A stretch of DNA of 64,000 nt from Leptolyngbya sp. KIOST-1 (lineage in GTDB: Bacteria > Cyanobacteriota > Cyanobacteriia > Phormidesmidales > Phormidesmidaceae): positions 496,001 through 560,000 of the forward strand of contig NZ_JQFA01000004.1 in assembly GCF_000763385.1 (NCBI RefSeq), written 5' to 3'. The first letter of the stretch is position 1; each line of letters starts with the position of its first letter. The notes under the pieces were generated by a model. The model was not told the origin of the DNA. It did not search any database and saw only the letters and a list, made by a program, of their open reading frames with translations. The translations under genes and the position numbers were made by a program. Of the stretch, positions 52,867 to 62,139 are shown piece by piece.

Positions 52867-53436
52867 TGAGTTGGGCCGGTCTATAGGGGCAAGGTACAGG
52901 CGACATAGTCTGTTTTGGAACACATGCCTTGCCCCAGAGAGCAGGACGAGTTTAGACCGAGCGAGCCTGGGCAGCGTGTTTGCCTTCGCAAAATTCTTTG
53001 CCTATCTTGCTGTTGAAGGCGGGCAAATCCTTGGAGTTGCGGTTGGTGACTAGCCCCTGATCGACAACGGGTTTGCTAGCGGCAAAGGATTCTCTGAAAA
53101 GTTGAACGGATTGACTGTTGGCGCGGAGCTGATCGGGGTTGAAGTGCCCCTTGGTCGCACCAGGGCGTCGTAGTTGCTGACGCTGACTTCCCACAAGCCC
53201 CTTTGGAGTATTTACACTAAAGCTAGTCCAGCGTGAGTGCAGACCATGGCTTTTCTGGCAAAGCAGAAGTTAGCTATGCCTTTTGGCCGATAGAGCTAGC
53301 TACAGTGCTCCTAAGTCGGCTGAAATAGTCTGTCAATCTGTCAGATAAAGCGATCGCACCCTGTGCTGAAAACAGCGTCAAACAGCGGTATTCTCCCCAG
53401 CGATCTTTAGAGACTATTTGTGATGGAGTGCATTCC
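52867..53436. other. gene-poor region, about 560 bp, holding a pfpI remnant
   Basis: The first 240 bp or so carry the minus-strand pfpI/DJ-1 remnant. The remaining part (about 53195-53436) should hold the promoter of the NDH-2 gene. I see no other features in it. Confidence 0.5.
52952..53194 (-). pseudogene. remnant of a PfpI/DJ-1 family protein
   Basis: The minus strand reads GATKGHFNPDQLRANSQSVQ, LFRESFAASKPVV, then directly DQGLVTNRNSKDLPAFNSKI and EFCEGKHAA. In intact PfpI/YhbO-type proteins about 45 residues, including the catalytic AxCHG elbow, separate the KPV and DQGLVTSRNP-like blocks; here they are deleted. In another frame just upstream the preceding block VSVSNYDALV is visible, so there is also a frameshift. 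The 5' third of the gene is missing. It cannot be functional. Confidence 0.75.
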
Positions 53437-54858
53437 ATGAAAAGTACCGCTAGTGAGACTAAGCCCCACCAGGTTGTAATTGTGGGGGGCGGGTTTGGTG
53501 GGCTCTATGCCGCTAAGGCCTTAGGTAAAACTCAGCATGTTGAAGTTACCCTCATCGACAAACGCAATTTTCATTTGTTTCAACCGCTGCTCTATCAAGT
53601 CGCCACTGGCAAGCTATCGCCTGGGGATATTTCATCCCCCTTGCGAGCGATTTTAAGCCGCTATCGCCGCGTCAGGGTCTTGATGGACACCGTAATTGAT
53701 ATCGACCCCGAGCAGCAGCAGGTAACGCTAAACCACACAACCCTGCCCTACGACACCCTGATTGTGGCTACGGGGGTCAGCCACCACTACTTCGGCCATG
53801 ACCAGTGGGCCGAGGCTGCACCGGGGCTCAAGACCCTGGAAGATGCCCTGGAAATGCGGAAACGAATTTTTGGGGCTTTTGAAGCGGCGGAAAAAGAGTC
53901 GGACCCAGAGCGGCGGCGGGCCTGGCTGACCTTTGTGGTGGTGGGCGGCGGGCCAACGGGGGTGGAGCTGTCCGGGGCCTTAGCCGAGCTGGCCTCTCAT
54001 ACGCTCAAGGACGAATTTCACCACATTGATACCACCGAAACCCGCATTCTGCTGCTAGAAGGGCTCGATCGCGTGCTGCCGCCCTACCCCGCCAAACTGT
54101 CGGCCAAAGCCGCCGTGGCCCTAAAAGACCTGGGCGTAACGGTGCAGACCCAATCGCTGGTAACCGACATCGACGACGATGTGGTGACGGTGCGCCAGGG
54201 CGATCGCACCGAGCAGATTCGGGCCAAAACCATTCTTTGGGCCGCCGGGGTACGGGCCTCGGCCATGGGCAAAGTGCTGGCCGCCCGAGCCGGTGCCCAG
54301 CTCGACCGCGTGGGTCGGGTGATGGTGAACCCAGACCTGAGCCTGCCAGGGCAGCCCAACATCTTTGTGGTGGGCGATCTGGCCCACTTTGCCCACCAGG
54401 TCGATGGCGCAGCCTCCCCGGAGGAGAAACAGCCCCTGCCGGGGGTCGCGCCCGTGGCGATGCAGCAGGGGGCCTACGTCGCCAAGCTGATTCAGCAGCG
54501 GCTTCAGGGCAACGATTTGCCCGCCTTTCACTACAACAATGCGGGCAGTCTGGCGGTGATTGGCCACCACGAGGCGGTGGTGAATATGGGACGGCTCAAG
54601 CTGTCGGGCCTGCCGGCCTGGCTGATCTGGATTTTCGTCCACATTTATTTTCTCATTGAGTTCGACAACAAGCTGCTGGTGATGATTCAGTGGCTGTGGA
54701 GCTATTTCACCCGCAAGGGCGGCACTCGGTTGATCACCTGGGAGGAAAGTCGCCTGGATGAGCCGGTGGTGGTGGAGCAGCCCCCTCAGGGCGTCATAGC
54801 TGCCGAATCGCCCCATAGCCCAGGGAAGCTAAAGGCACCACTGGTTGCAGAATCGTAG
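53437..54858 (+). CDS. type II NAD(P)H dehydrogenase (NDH-2)
   Basis: A single-subunit, non-proton-pumping NAD(P)H:quinone oxidoreductase. 473 residues from the ATG at 53437, supported by GGAG eight bases upstream. Two Rossmann folds: FAD motif [18 protein letters not shown] and NAD motif [40 protein letters not shown] and [10 protein letters not shown] are NDH-2 signatures. The C-terminal amphipathic helix ([20 protein letters not shown]) probably docks on the membrane. Which cyanobacterial paralogue (NdbA/B/C) it represents is not decided. The following xylB frame overlaps its end by a few codons in another frame. Confidence 0.9.
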   Translation: MKSTASETKPHQVVIVGGGFGGLYAAKALGKTQHVEVTLIDKRNFHLFQPLLYQVATGKLSPGDISSPLRAILSRYRRVRVLMDTVIDIDPEQQQVTLNHTTLPYDTLIVATGVSHHYFGHDQWAEAAPGLKTLEDALEMRKRIFGAFEAAEKESDPERRRAWLTFVVVGGGPTGVELSGALAELASHTLKDEFHHIDTTETRILLLEGLDRVLPPYPAKLSAKAAVALKDLGVTVQTQSLVTDIDDDVVTVRQGDRTEQIRAKTILWAAGVRASAMGKVLAARAGAQLDRVGRVMVNPDLSLPGQPNIFVVGDLAHFAHQVDGAASPEEKQPLPGVAPVAMQQGAYVAKLIQQRLQGNDLPAFHYNNAGSLAVIGHHEAVVNMGRLKLSGLPAWLIWIFVHIYFLIEFDNKLLVMIQWLWSYFTRKGGTRLITWEESRLDEPVVVEQPPQGVIAAESPHSPGKLKAPLVAES

Positions 54859-54874
54859 ATTGGGGGAGGCTGAA

Positions 54875-56341
54875 TTGGCAGATGTAGTCATTGGTTTGGA
54901 CCTGGGAACTGGTGGAGTGCGGGCGATCGCAGTGGATCTACAGGGCCAGGTAGTGGCCCAAACTACCCAGAGTTACCCGCTGCTCACCCCCCGCCCCGGC
55001 TGGACGGAGCAGCACCCTGCCGACTGGGTAGAGGCTAGCTTGAAGGCTCTGGGTGAGGTAGCCGAGCAGACTGAGGGGCAGCAGGCCATTGCCCTGGGGC
55101 TGTCGGGCCAAATGCACGGCATGGTGCCGCTGGATGGGGATGGTCAGGTGATTCGCCCGGCGATTCTGTGGAACGACCAGCGCACAGGGGCCGCCGTGGC
55201 AGAAATTGAGACGGCGGTACCCCGAGCAGAACTGATTCAGCGGACGGGCAACCCGGCGATTACGGGGTTTCAGCTGCCGAAGCTGGTGTGGCTGCGCAAT
55301 CAGGAACCCCAGGCCTACGCACAGGTGCGGCAGATTTTGCTGCCCAAGGACTACCTCGGCTACGTGCTGACTGGGGCAGCGGTGAGCGAGCCCTCCGATG
55401 CCTCGGGCATTGGCTGTTTGAACCTGGCCAGCCGCCAGTGGGATAGGGAGATCCTAAACGTCCTAAACATTAGCCCTGACCTGTTTCCTGAGGTGGTCAA
55501 GTCAACCGCCGTTGCTGGAAGGTTGAAATCTGAGCTAGCTGAGCGCACTGGATTGCCCGCCGGGCTCCCCGTGGTGGTGGGGGGCGGTGACAACGCCGCT
55601 GCAGCCATTGGTTTGGGGATTTCTGAGCGCAACCTGGGCCGGGGCAGCCTCAGCATTGGCACCTCGGGGGTGATTTTTGCCCCCTGCGATCGCCCCACCC
55701 CCGACCCCGAGGGGCGGGTGCACCTGTTTTGCCACGCCGATGGCGGCTACCACCTGCTGGGGGTGACCCTGGCGGCGGGGGGTGCCCTGCGCTGGTACCG
55801 CGACACCTTTGCCCCCAATATGGCCTTTGCCGACCTGATGGCGCTGGCAGAACAGTCTGAACCGGGGGCGCGGGGCGTGCTGTTTTTGCCCCACCTGGCG
55901 GGGGAGCGCAGCCCCTACCTCGACCCCGACACGCGGGGGGCCTGGGTGAATCTGTCGCTGGCCCACACCCAGGGCGACCTGATTCGGGCGGTGCTGGAGG
56001 GGGTGGCCTTTAGCCTGCGGGCGGCCCTGGAGGTGATTCAGGACATTGCTCCAGTGAAGCAGCTGTTGGCGACGGGGGGCGGGGTGCGATCGCCCCTCTG
56101 GTTCCACCTGCTGGCGGATGTGCTGGGCACCGAACTGGTGGCCCCCAAGGCGGAGGAAGGGGCGGCCTACGGGGCGGCGATTCTGGCGATGGTGGGGGTG
56201 GGGGCCTACCCTTCGTTGGAGGCGGCGTTTGAGATTTTGCCGGAGGCGATCGAGGCGGTGCAGCCCCGAACGCACACGGCCTATGAGGCGGCATTCGATC
56301 GCTACACCCCGCTCTATGAGTCGCTGAAGGCTGTCAGATAG
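54875..56341 (+). CDS. xylB: xylulokinase
   Basis: A FGGY-family kinase that phosphorylates D-xylulose to xylulose 5-phosphate. 488 residues. [20 protein letters not shown] is the phosphate-1 motif, [20 protein letters not shown] with [16 protein letters not shown] the XylB substrate region, and [20 protein letters not shown] and [12 protein letters not shown] follow. [20 protein letters not shown] is the adenosine motif. I chose TTG 54875 because GGGGGAGG lies about seven bases upstream and the fold starts there; the in-frame TTG at 54845 would overlap NDH-2. The gene belongs functionally to the polyol cluster downstream. Confidence 0.9.
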   Translation: MADVVIGLDLGTGGVRAIAVDLQGQVVAQTTQSYPLLTPRPGWTEQHPADWVEASLKALGEVAEQTEGQQAIALGLSGQMHGMVPLDGDGQVIRPAILWNDQRTGAAVAEIETAVPRAELIQRTGNPAITGFQLPKLVWLRNQEPQAYAQVRQILLPKDYLGYVLTGAAVSEPSDASGIGCLNLASRQWDREILNVLNISPDLFPEVVKSTAVAGRLKSELAERTGLPAGLPVVVGGGDNAAAAIGLGISERNLGRGSLSIGTSGVIFAPCDRPTPDPEGRVHLFCHADGGYHLLGVTLAAGGALRWYRDTFAPNMAFADLMALAEQSEPGARGVLFLPHLAGERSPYLDPDTRGAWVNLSLAHTQGDLIRAVLEGVAFSLRAALEVIQDIAPVKQLLATGGGVRSPLWFHLLADVLGTELVAPKAEEGAAYGAAILAMVGVGAYPSLEAAFEILPEAIEAVQPRTHTAYEAAFDRYTPLYESLKAVR

Positions 56342-56356
56342 AGAGTTCCCTTGCCC

Positions 56357-56462
56357 CTCGTTCCCATGCTCTGCATGGGAATGCCCGTCGGAGGCTCTGC
56401 CTCCAAAATCAGCGGCGGAGCCGCAAGACCAGGGTGCCCAGGCAGAGCTAGGGCACCAGGGA
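56357..56462. repeat. interspersed palindromic repeat
   Basis: CGTTCCCATGCTCTGCATGG plus GAATGC is an inverted repeat (TTCCCATG/CATGGGAA), followed by GGAGGCTCTGCCTCC, another short palindrome, and further GCAGAGC-type repeats to about 56462. The pattern matches a repeat class widespread between genes in filamentous cyanobacteria. It is not a gene despite an open frame. Confidence 0.65.
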
Positions 56463-56607
56463 TGGGGCTGTCATTTGGTCTAGTTTATGCCCCCCAGGCG
56501 CGGTATCCCCCGTTGCTGGATGACAACGCTGTAATGCAAGCTTGGGGTAAGGCGTCATTTTGGTTTGGCCCCATAGAAGCTGTTGAAGTAGCAACGTCCC
56601 TGATCCA

Positions 56608-57429
56608 ATGTCTAGACAATACCTATCCAGCATGAACGGCCCTAGATTCAAGCGTCGAGATGCCCTGGGCTTCATCGGCGGCAGCCTGATGGTTTCGCTG
56701 CTGAGCTGTGCTCGCAGGCCATCGGCCTCGGCTGACCTCAGCGACACCTTATCTCAAAACTCGGCCCCAACAGCGGGCCAGCCCGCCTGCACCGTGCGCC
56801 CTCAGCAGACCGAAGGCCCCTTTTTTGTCGATGCAGAGCTGAATCGCTCTGATATTCGCTCTGATCCGGCGACGGGCTCGGTGACACCGGGCGTTCCCCT
56901 AACGCTGCAATTTCGGGTTTCCCAGGTGGGGGCCAATGCCTGTGTGCCTTTGGCCGGGGCCATTGTCGACGTCTGGCACTGCGATGCCGCTGGGGCCTAC
57001 TCAGATGTGCGCGATCGCCAGGCCAACACCCTGGGCCAAAAATTCCTGCGCGGTGCCCAGACCACCGCTGCTGACGGCACCGCCGAGTTCACCACCATTT
57101 ACCCAGGCTGGTATCCGGGCCGAGCGGTGCACATCCACTTCAAGATTCGCGGCAATACTGCGGCAAATCAGGGCTACGAGTTCACCTCGCAGCTCTATTT
57201 TGACGATGCTTTGAGCGATCGCATCTACGCCCAACCTCCCTACAGCGCTCGCGGCGATTTCGGCACGGATACTCGTTCCGAATCGGTTCCCGAACGCTTC
57301 GCGAATCGCCCCACCCGCAACGCCGATGACGGCATCTTTCGCAGCGGCGGCGAGCAGCTCGTGCTGCCGGTGAGTCAGGATGGGGAGGGCTACAGGGGCC
57401 GTTTTGAGATTGGGCTGGAGCTGGTTTGA
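56608..57429 (+). CDS. intradiol ring-cleavage dioxygenase family protein, exported
   Basis: 273 residues. The N-terminus has a twin-arginine-like stretch (FKRRDALGFIGGSLMVSLLS) ending in a possible lipobox Cys, so it is likely a Tat-exported lipoprotein. The body has the protocatechuate 3,4-dioxygenase fold: QQTEGPFFVDAELNRSDIRS, PLAGAIVDVWHCDAAGAYSD with a Tyr ligand, and TIYPGWYPGRAVHIHFKIRG with the Tyr and His-x-His iron ligands. Exported intradiol-like enzymes of this branch often have unknown aromatic or lignin-like substrates. It lies between xylB and the sugar kinase, but a link to the polyol genes is not evident. ATG 56632 is an alternative start. Confidence 0.85.
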   Translation: MSRQYLSSMNGPRFKRRDALGFIGGSLMVSLLSCARRPSASADLSDTLSQNSAPTAGQPACTVRPQQTEGPFFVDAELNRSDIRSDPATGSVTPGVPLTLQFRVSQVGANACVPLAGAIVDVWHCDAAGAYSDVRDRQANTLGQKFLRGAQTTAADGTAEFTTIYPGWYPGRAVHIHFKIRGNTAANQGYEFTSQLYFDDALSDRIYAQPPYSARGDFGTDTRSESVPERFANRPTRNADDGIFRSGGEQLVLPVSQDGEGYRGRFEIGLELV

Positions 57430-57471
57430 TTGGCGATCGCGCTAAATTTTCGTGATTGGCCCTGGTTTGAT

Positions 57472-57496
57472 TAGGGCAAACAGCGTTTGCCCCTAC
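57472..57496. repeat. small palindromic repeat, copy 3
   Basis: TAGGGCAAACAGCGTTTGCC then CCTAC: arms GGGCAAAC and GTTTGCCC around AGC. It is the same type as 10774-10797. It lies about 30 bp downstream of the stop of the minus-strand sugar kinase gene and about 45 bp after the dioxygenase stop, where it may act as a bidirectional terminator-like hairpin. Confidence 0.65.
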
Positions 57497-57525
57497 GGGT
57501 TGTCTTTGGCATGCGTCCTGGGGGA

Positions 57526-58500
57526 TCAGGCAGCCGCCTGGTGGTGCAAAAAGGCATCGACCTCTTGAGGGGTGGGCTGGGCGGCGATCGCCCCCGGTTT
57601 CAGCGTCGTCAACGCCCCCACCGCGCTGGCGTAGCGCAGCATCTCCTCAAGGGTGCCAGTTGATTGCAGGCTCTCCCATCCTCGCTGGCAGAGCTGGTGC
57701 AAAATTCCGGCGAGAAACGCATCTCCAGCTCCCGTGGTATCAATGCTGTTCACACCAAAGGCGGGTAGCGAAACGCTGTGCTGTTTCGTAGCGCAGGTGC
57801 TGCCGTGGCCGCCGTCGGTGAGCAGCACGGCCTCAAAATTGGGCATTTGCTGGCAAATTTTGGCGGCAGAATCTGTATCTAACAGCCACAGGGCTTCTTC
57901 TTTAGAGAGCTTGAGCAGGTCAGCGTTTTCCAAGAAGTCGCGGATTTTTTGAGGGGCGATCGCCTCGTCAGGCCAAAACACGGGCCGCCAGTTTAGATCG
58001 ATCACAATCTTGGCCCCGGCCTGCTGAGCCTTGTTCCGCGCTCGCTCCATAGCGCTGGCGGTGGTGGGGTAGGCCAGCCCCAGGGTGCCCATCACCAGAT
58101 ACTTCACCCTGGCAAAATCGACGGCATCGATCCACTCAGGGGCAAGGTGGGCATCGGCAAAGGCGGCGGGGTCGGGGGCGCTAAAGCCGATGAAGGTGCG
58201 ATCGCCCGTTTCATCCCGCTGCACCAGCACCGTGCGGGTGGGCCAGTCGGCTACCCGCTGAATTTGGCAGGCCACTCCCTGCTCCTGCAACACCTGGATC
58301 AGCCAGTCGCCCAGGTCGTCTTGGCCCAGGGCGCTAATTAGCTGGGTGGGGGTGCCGAGTTTTGCGATCGCAGCGGCCACATTGGCGGGGGCACCACCGG
58401 GGTAATCGGTGCCCTGGGTGGAGCCAGCTTCCGGCGTTTCACCGACCTCAAACAGGCGATCGACTAGGCATTCTCCTAAACAAATCACGGGCTCGGTCAT
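57526..58500 (-). CDS. PfkB-family carbohydrate kinase (fructokinase-like)
   Basis: 324 residues from the ATG at 58498-58500. VICLGECLVDRLFE is the start block. YPGGAPANVAAAIAKLGTPT is PfkB signature 1, ALGQDDLGDWL follows, and DTTGAGDAFLAGILHQL is signature 2 with the catalytic Asp. RTVLVQRDETGDRTFIGFSA is typical of fructokinases. It likely makes fructose 6-phosphate (or another ketose phosphate) from the sugar produced by the SDR gene. It forms a minus-strand operon with the SorC regulator (64 bp upstream) and SDR. Confidence 0.9.
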   Translation of the reverse strand: MTEPVICLGECLVDRLFEVGETPEAGSTQGTDYPGGAPANVAAAIAKLGTPTQLISALGQDDLGDWLIQVLQEQGVACQIQRVADWPTRTVLVQRDETGDRTFIGFSAPDPAAFADAHLAPEWIDAVDFARVKYLVMGTLGLAYPTTASAMERARNKAQQAGAKIVIDLNWRPVFWPDEAIAPQKIRDFLENADLLKLSKEEALWLLDTDSAAKICQQMPNFEAVLLTDGGHGSTCATKQHSVSLPAFGVNSIDTTGAGDAFLAGILHQLCQRGWESLQSTGTLEEMLRYASAVGALTTLKPGAIAAQPTPQEVDAFLHHQAAA

Positions 58501-58563
58501 GGTTTTCTCCTCAATTGCTCTCAACCCATCCATCCGAGCCAGCCGCGCTCGGGCAGATAGCCG

Positions 58564-59556
58564 TCATACCTTCTTCAAAATCGCCGTGGCCGCCGCTTCG
58601 TCGGTAATCAAGCCGCTGACCAGCTGGCCGTGCAGGGCGGCGAGAATGGCTTCGGTTTTGCGAATGCCTCCGGCGACGCCGATGATCAGGCGCTGGGCCG
58701 GTTGCTCTAGGGGCACGCCAGCCACGCGGCTGTTGGTGCCCGCTTGCAGCAGCTTTCCTTGGGCATTAAACGCCCAGCCCGCAATCTCGCCGACGGCCCC
58801 CAGCTCAATCAGCTCGGTCAGCTCGGCGTCGTTGATAAAGCCATCCTCATGCAGGGGCGCATTCCAGGCGATGTGGCTAATGCCGACGAAGGTGACCTTG
58901 GCCTGCTCCGCCAGGGCCTTAACCGTCAGAAACGATCGCTGGGTTTGCAGCAGATCGCGCTCTTCTACGCTGGTGGCCACCGCTGGGGTGGGCACCGGGT
59001 AGGTCTGCGACCCCACCCGGTCAGACAGGTGCATGACCACCTCGTGGCGACCGGCCAGCCCGTAGTGCGACATGTTGCCCACGATCGAGACGATCTTGTG
59101 CTGGGGCTGATTCATCGACGGAATTTGATCGACCATGGCCCGCAGGGTGCGCCCCGAGCTAAAGGCCAGAATGGAGGGGGTTTTGGCCACCAGGTAGGTC
59201 TCCAGGTAGGCGGCGGCGCAGACGCCCAGGCCGCTGTACAGGTCGCCGCCGACGGCGGGGTCGGGCACGACTTCACACATCGATAGCTCAAACTCGTCCC
59301 GCAGGGCCTCGGCCAGGGCAATGCAGTGGCTGAGGGGATGGTCGAGGCGAAATTTGATCAACTTTTCGCTGACGGCCAGGGCCACCAACCGCTGGGCCGC
59401 CTGCCGCGATACGTTGAGCTTGCAGGCGATTTCTTCCTGGGTGTTGCCCGCAATGTAGTAGAGCCAGGCGGCGTGGGCCGCCAGGTCAAGTTTGCGATGG
59501 CCCTGCTGGGCCGGTCTCCGACCATCGCGCTTCTCTGCATATAGATCTCCCATCAC
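58564..59556 (-). CDS. SorC/DeoR-type sugar-binding transcriptional regulator
   Basis: 330 residues. The N-terminal helix-turn-helix is in YYIAGNTQEEIACKLNVSRQ AAQRLVALA (about 34-62). The C-terminal sugar-phosphate-binding domain has AYLETYLVAKTPSILAFSSG RTL, IVSIVGNMS, ITFVGI-like VTFVGISHIAWNAPL, GEIAGWAFNAQGKLL and a final IIGVAGGIRKTEAILAALHG. The family usually senses a phosphorylated sugar or polyol catabolite and controls its own cluster. An inverted repeat in the promoter region (59624-59658) is a candidate operator. It lies between the SDR and kinase genes on the same strand. Confidence 0.92.
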   Translation of the reverse strand: MMGDLYAEKRDGRRPAQQGHRKLDLAAHAAWLYYIAGNTQEEIACKLNVSRQAAQRLVALAVSEKLIKFRLDHPLSHCIALAEALRDEFELSMCEVVPDPAVGGDLYSGLGVCAAAYLETYLVAKTPSILAFSSGRTLRAMVDQIPSMNQPQHKIVSIVGNMSHYGLAGRHEVVMHLSDRVGSQTYPVPTPAVATSVEERDLLQTQRSFLTVKALAEQAKVTFVGISHIAWNAPLHEDGFINDAELTELIELGAVGEIAGWAFNAQGKLLQAGTNSRVAGVPLEQPAQRLIIGVAGGIRKTEAILAALHGQLVSGLITDEAAATAILKKV

Positions 59557-59623
59557 TCACCTCATCCGCCGCTACTGTCTCAAGCGGTATTTTATTAAAT
59601 TCAAAGATCTTCCCCAGGGTGTA

Positions 59624-59658
59624 TTGAGCATATATCTATAGCTTGACTTTTTGCTCAA
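59624..59658. promoter_or_regulatory. candidate operator upstream of the SorC-type regulator
   Basis: TTGAGCA (59624-59630) and TGCTCAA (59652-59658) are perfect 7-bp inverted arms with 21 bp between, so their centres are about 28 bp apart. The site lies 70-100 bp upstream of the regulator start in an AT-rich stretch. Autoregulation by the SorC protein is a reasonable guess. Confidence 0.5.
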
Positions 59659-59691
59659 CTCGCCCTAAAGATCTGTCAAGTCTGAACTTGT

Positions 59692-59785
59692 AGGTTGGGT
59701 GGCGCAATAACAGAACCCAACAAGACTTAATGCGATTGGGTTTCTCCGCTGGAACGCTGCGCGAACGCTCTGCTGCACCCAACCT
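59692..59785. repeat. interspersed GGTTGGGTG repeat
   Basis: TAGGTTGGGTGGCGCAATAA at one end and CACCCAACCTA at the other form long inverted arms; internal GAACCCAACAAG and GATTGGGTTTC pair as well. This is the type of folded repeat found in many copies in filamentous cyanobacterial genomes. It separates the SDR gene from the regulator gene but should not block cotranscription necessarily. Confidence 0.75.
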
Positions 59786-59809
59786 ATGAGACCTGCCGCC
59801 TCGGTCACG

Positions 59810-60610
59810 CTACTGCCCCCCGGTGATATCTAGATTAAACCCGGTGATGTAGCTGGCTTCATCGCTCATCAAGAAAGCCACCCCGTTGGCGACTTCTTCT
59901 AAACGGCCCAAGCGGCGCAGCGGCACTGAGTTTATCATCTGTTGCTCTACGACCTTGGGGTCGGCATCAAAATACTGCGAACCGGTCCCCGCCTGGAGTT
60001 GGGTCTGGCGGGTCCACATCATGCCGGGGCCAATCAGCGACGGCGACAGGGCATTGACGCGAATGCCGTGGGGGGCCAGGTCTTTGGCGGCCGTCTGGGT
60101 CATGCCAATCACCGCAAACTTGGAGGCGGCATAGGCCAGCATGTTGGGCGGCCCATCGACCCCGGCGTGGCTGGCCATATTCACAATCGCCCCGCCAGCC
60201 TGCCGCAGGTGCCGGGCAGCGGTCTTGAGAATGTGAAACACGCCCACCACGTTGATGTCGATCACCTTTTGAAAATCTTGCTCAGGATACTCGTCGGTTG
60301 TGGCAAACGCGCCCTGGTAACCCGCATTGTTAAACACATAGTCGAGCTGGCCCACCTGGTCAACGGCGATCGCAAACGCCTTAGCCACCGCCTCAGCCTG
60401 GGTAACATCACAGCCCAAGGTGTAGACGGGGTTGCCATAGTCCTTGAGCGCCTGAGCGACTTCTGCCATCTTCATTTCGTTAATATCCAGCAACACAACG
60501 GCAGCCCCGTTGGCGGCGAAGCGGTGGGCGGTGGATTTGCCAATTTCCCCCGCGCCGCCGGTAATCAGAATGGTTTTGCCCTGGAAGGCATAGGTTGCCG
60601 TCGCGCTCAT
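59810..60610 (-). CDS. SDR-family dehydrogenase, probable polyol dehydrogenase
   Basis: 266 residues from the ATG at 60608-60610. ILITGGAGEIGKSTAHRFAA is the NAD(P)-binding TGxxxGxG motif, VVLLDINEMKMAE has an Asp suggesting NAD preference, and NNAGYQG, IVNMASHAG and LAYAASKFAVIG (Tyr-x3-Lys) are the catalytic blocks. SPSLIGPGMMWTRQTQLQAG is an unusual substrate loop. Given neighbours (xylulokinase, ketose kinase, polyol-type importer), oxidation of a sugar alcohol to a ketose is likely; other SDR substrates remain possible. It is divergent from the binding-protein gene. Confidence 0.88.
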   Translation of the reverse strand: MSATATYAFQGKTILITGGAGEIGKSTAHRFAANGAAVVLLDINEMKMAEVAQALKDYGNPVYTLGCDVTQAEAVAKAFAIAVDQVGQLDYVFNNAGYQGAFATTDEYPEQDFQKVIDINVVGVFHILKTAARHLRQAGGAIVNMASHAGVDGPPNMLAYAASKFAVIGMTQTAAKDLAPHGIRVNALSPSLIGPGMMWTRQTQLQAGTGSQYFDADPKVVEQQMINSVPLRRLGRLEEVANGVAFLMSDEASYITGFNLDITGGQ

Positions 60611-60801
60611 ACAGCTGACCTCAAGATTAGAACTGCAATCAAGAATTGTTGCGAATATTGCCGAACGCCTCACCCCTGGGAAGCGAGATCAGTATGATTC
60701 CATTATTGGGCTTTTGCCCATAGAAAGAGCATAAATTCAACTTAGTTTATTTTTTTAGCAATCCGAGGAGCCGTGCGATGCGCCTATTTCGCCGCGCCTG
60801 A

Positions 60802-62139
60802 ATGCGCGCCAGAGGGCTGGCGGCATTTTTCATTGGCCTACTGGTGGTGCAGCTGGTCAATGCCTGTACCCCAGGTCCCCAGGCCGAGGGCCAAACTCGC
60901 CTCACCATTGCCACCGTCAACAACGGCGACATGGTGGTGATGCAAGACCTGTCGCGCCAGTTTGAGGCCGACAACCCCGACATTCAGCTGCGCTGGGTCA
61001 TGCTGGAAGAAAACATTCTGCGCCAGCGCACCACCACCGATGTGGCCAGCCAGGGCGGTCAGTTTGATGTACTGACCATTGGGTCTTACGAAACGCCAAT
61101 TTGGGCCAGGCGGGGCTGGCTGCGATCGCTCGACGGGCTGCCCGCTGAGTACGACGTTGACGACCTGATCGACCCGATTCGCACCGGGCTTTCCTACGAA
61201 GACACCCTCTACGCGGTGCCCTTCTACGGCGAAAGCTCAATGCTCTACTACCGCACCGACCTGTTCGACGCGGCGGGCATTACGGTGCCCCCCAACCCCA
61301 CCTATGCCCAGGTGGGCGAATGGGCCAGCCAGGTGCATGACCCAGCCAACGGTGTCTACGGCATTTGCCTGCGGGGCAAACCGGGCTGGGGTGAGAACAT
61401 GGGCTTTCTTTCGACCCTGGTCAATACCTATGGTGGACGCTGGTTCGATATGGACTGGAACCCCACTATTGATACTCCCGAGTGGCAGAACGCGATCAGT
61501 TTTTACGTGGACATCATGCAACAGTACGGGCCGCCCGGAGCCAGCTCCAACGGCTTTAACGAAAACCTGGCCCTGTTCTCCACCGGCAGCTGCGGCATGT
61601 GGGTTGACGCTACCGTCGCCGCCGGGCTGCTCTCTAACCCCGACCAGTCGCAGGTGGCCGATCGCATCGGCTTTGCCCGCGCTCCGGTGGCCTCTTACCC
61701 CAATGGCTCTAATTGGCTGTGGTCCTGGGCGTTAGCGATTCCCGCAACCTCCCAGTCGCCGGAAGCCGCTGAGCGGTTTATCGCCTGGGCCACGTCCAAG
61801 GAGTACATCCAGCTCGTAGCGGAAGAAAATGGCTGGGTTGCCGTGCCGCCGGGCACCCGCCAGTCCACCTACGAAAACCCGAACTACCGGGAGGCGGCCC
61901 CCTTCGCCGACATCGTGCTGAACTCCATTCAGTCGGCCGATATCACCAACCCCTCCCCCGAACCGACTCCCTACCAGGGCGTGCAGTACGTGGATATTCC
62001 TGAATTTCAGGCGATCGGTACCCAGGTCGGCCAGCGCATGGCCTCTGCCCTGGCCAATCAGGTCAGCGTCGATCGGGCGATCGCCCAGTCGCAGACCGTC
62101 GCTGAGCGGTTTATGCGGCACACGGGGTATATCGAGTAG
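60802..62139 (+). CDS. ABC transporter substrate-binding protein, polyol/sugar type
   Basis: 445 residues from the ATG at 60802. A signal peptide with a lipobox-like LVVQLVNAC (Cys22) anchors it. LTIATVNNGDMVVMQDLSRQ, QFDVLTIGSYETPIWARRGW, LYAVPFYGESSMLYYRTDLF and WLWSWALAIPATSQSPEAAE match cluster B (MalE-like) proteins of the SmoE/MtlE sorbitol-mannitol group. GAGGAG lies seven bases before a different in-frame ATG at 60778, whose frame runs seven codons (MRLFRRA) to TGA directly before the ATG at 60802. The annotated start thus lacks its own Shine-Dalgarno and probably depends on re-initiation, or the gene has suffered a nonsense change. Confidence 0.85.
   Translation: MRARGLAAFFIGLLVVQLVNACTPGPQAEGQTRLTIATVNNGDMVVMQDLSRQFEADNPDIQLRWVMLEENILRQRTTTDVASQGGQFDVLTIGSYETPIWARRGWLRSLDGLPAEYDVDDLIDPIRTGLSYEDTLYAVPFYGESSMLYYRTDLFDAAGITVPPNPTYAQVGEWASQVHDPANGVYGICLRGKPGWGENMGFLSTLVNTYGGRWFDMDWNPTIDTPEWQNAISFYVDIMQQYGPPGASSNGFNENLALFSTGSCGMWVDATVAAGLLSNPDQSQVADRIGFARAPVASYPNGSNWLWSWALAIPATSQSPEAAERFIAWATSKEYIQLVAEENGWVAVPPGTRQSTYENPNYREAAPFADIVLNSIQSADITNPSPEPTPYQGVQYVDIPEFQAIGTQVGQRMASALANQVSVDRAIAQSQTVAERFMRHTGYIE

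Noticed and set aside
56351-56635. 94-codon frame between xylB and the dioxygenase gene
   Set aside because: Its translation simply reads the palindromic interspersed repeat at 56357-56462.
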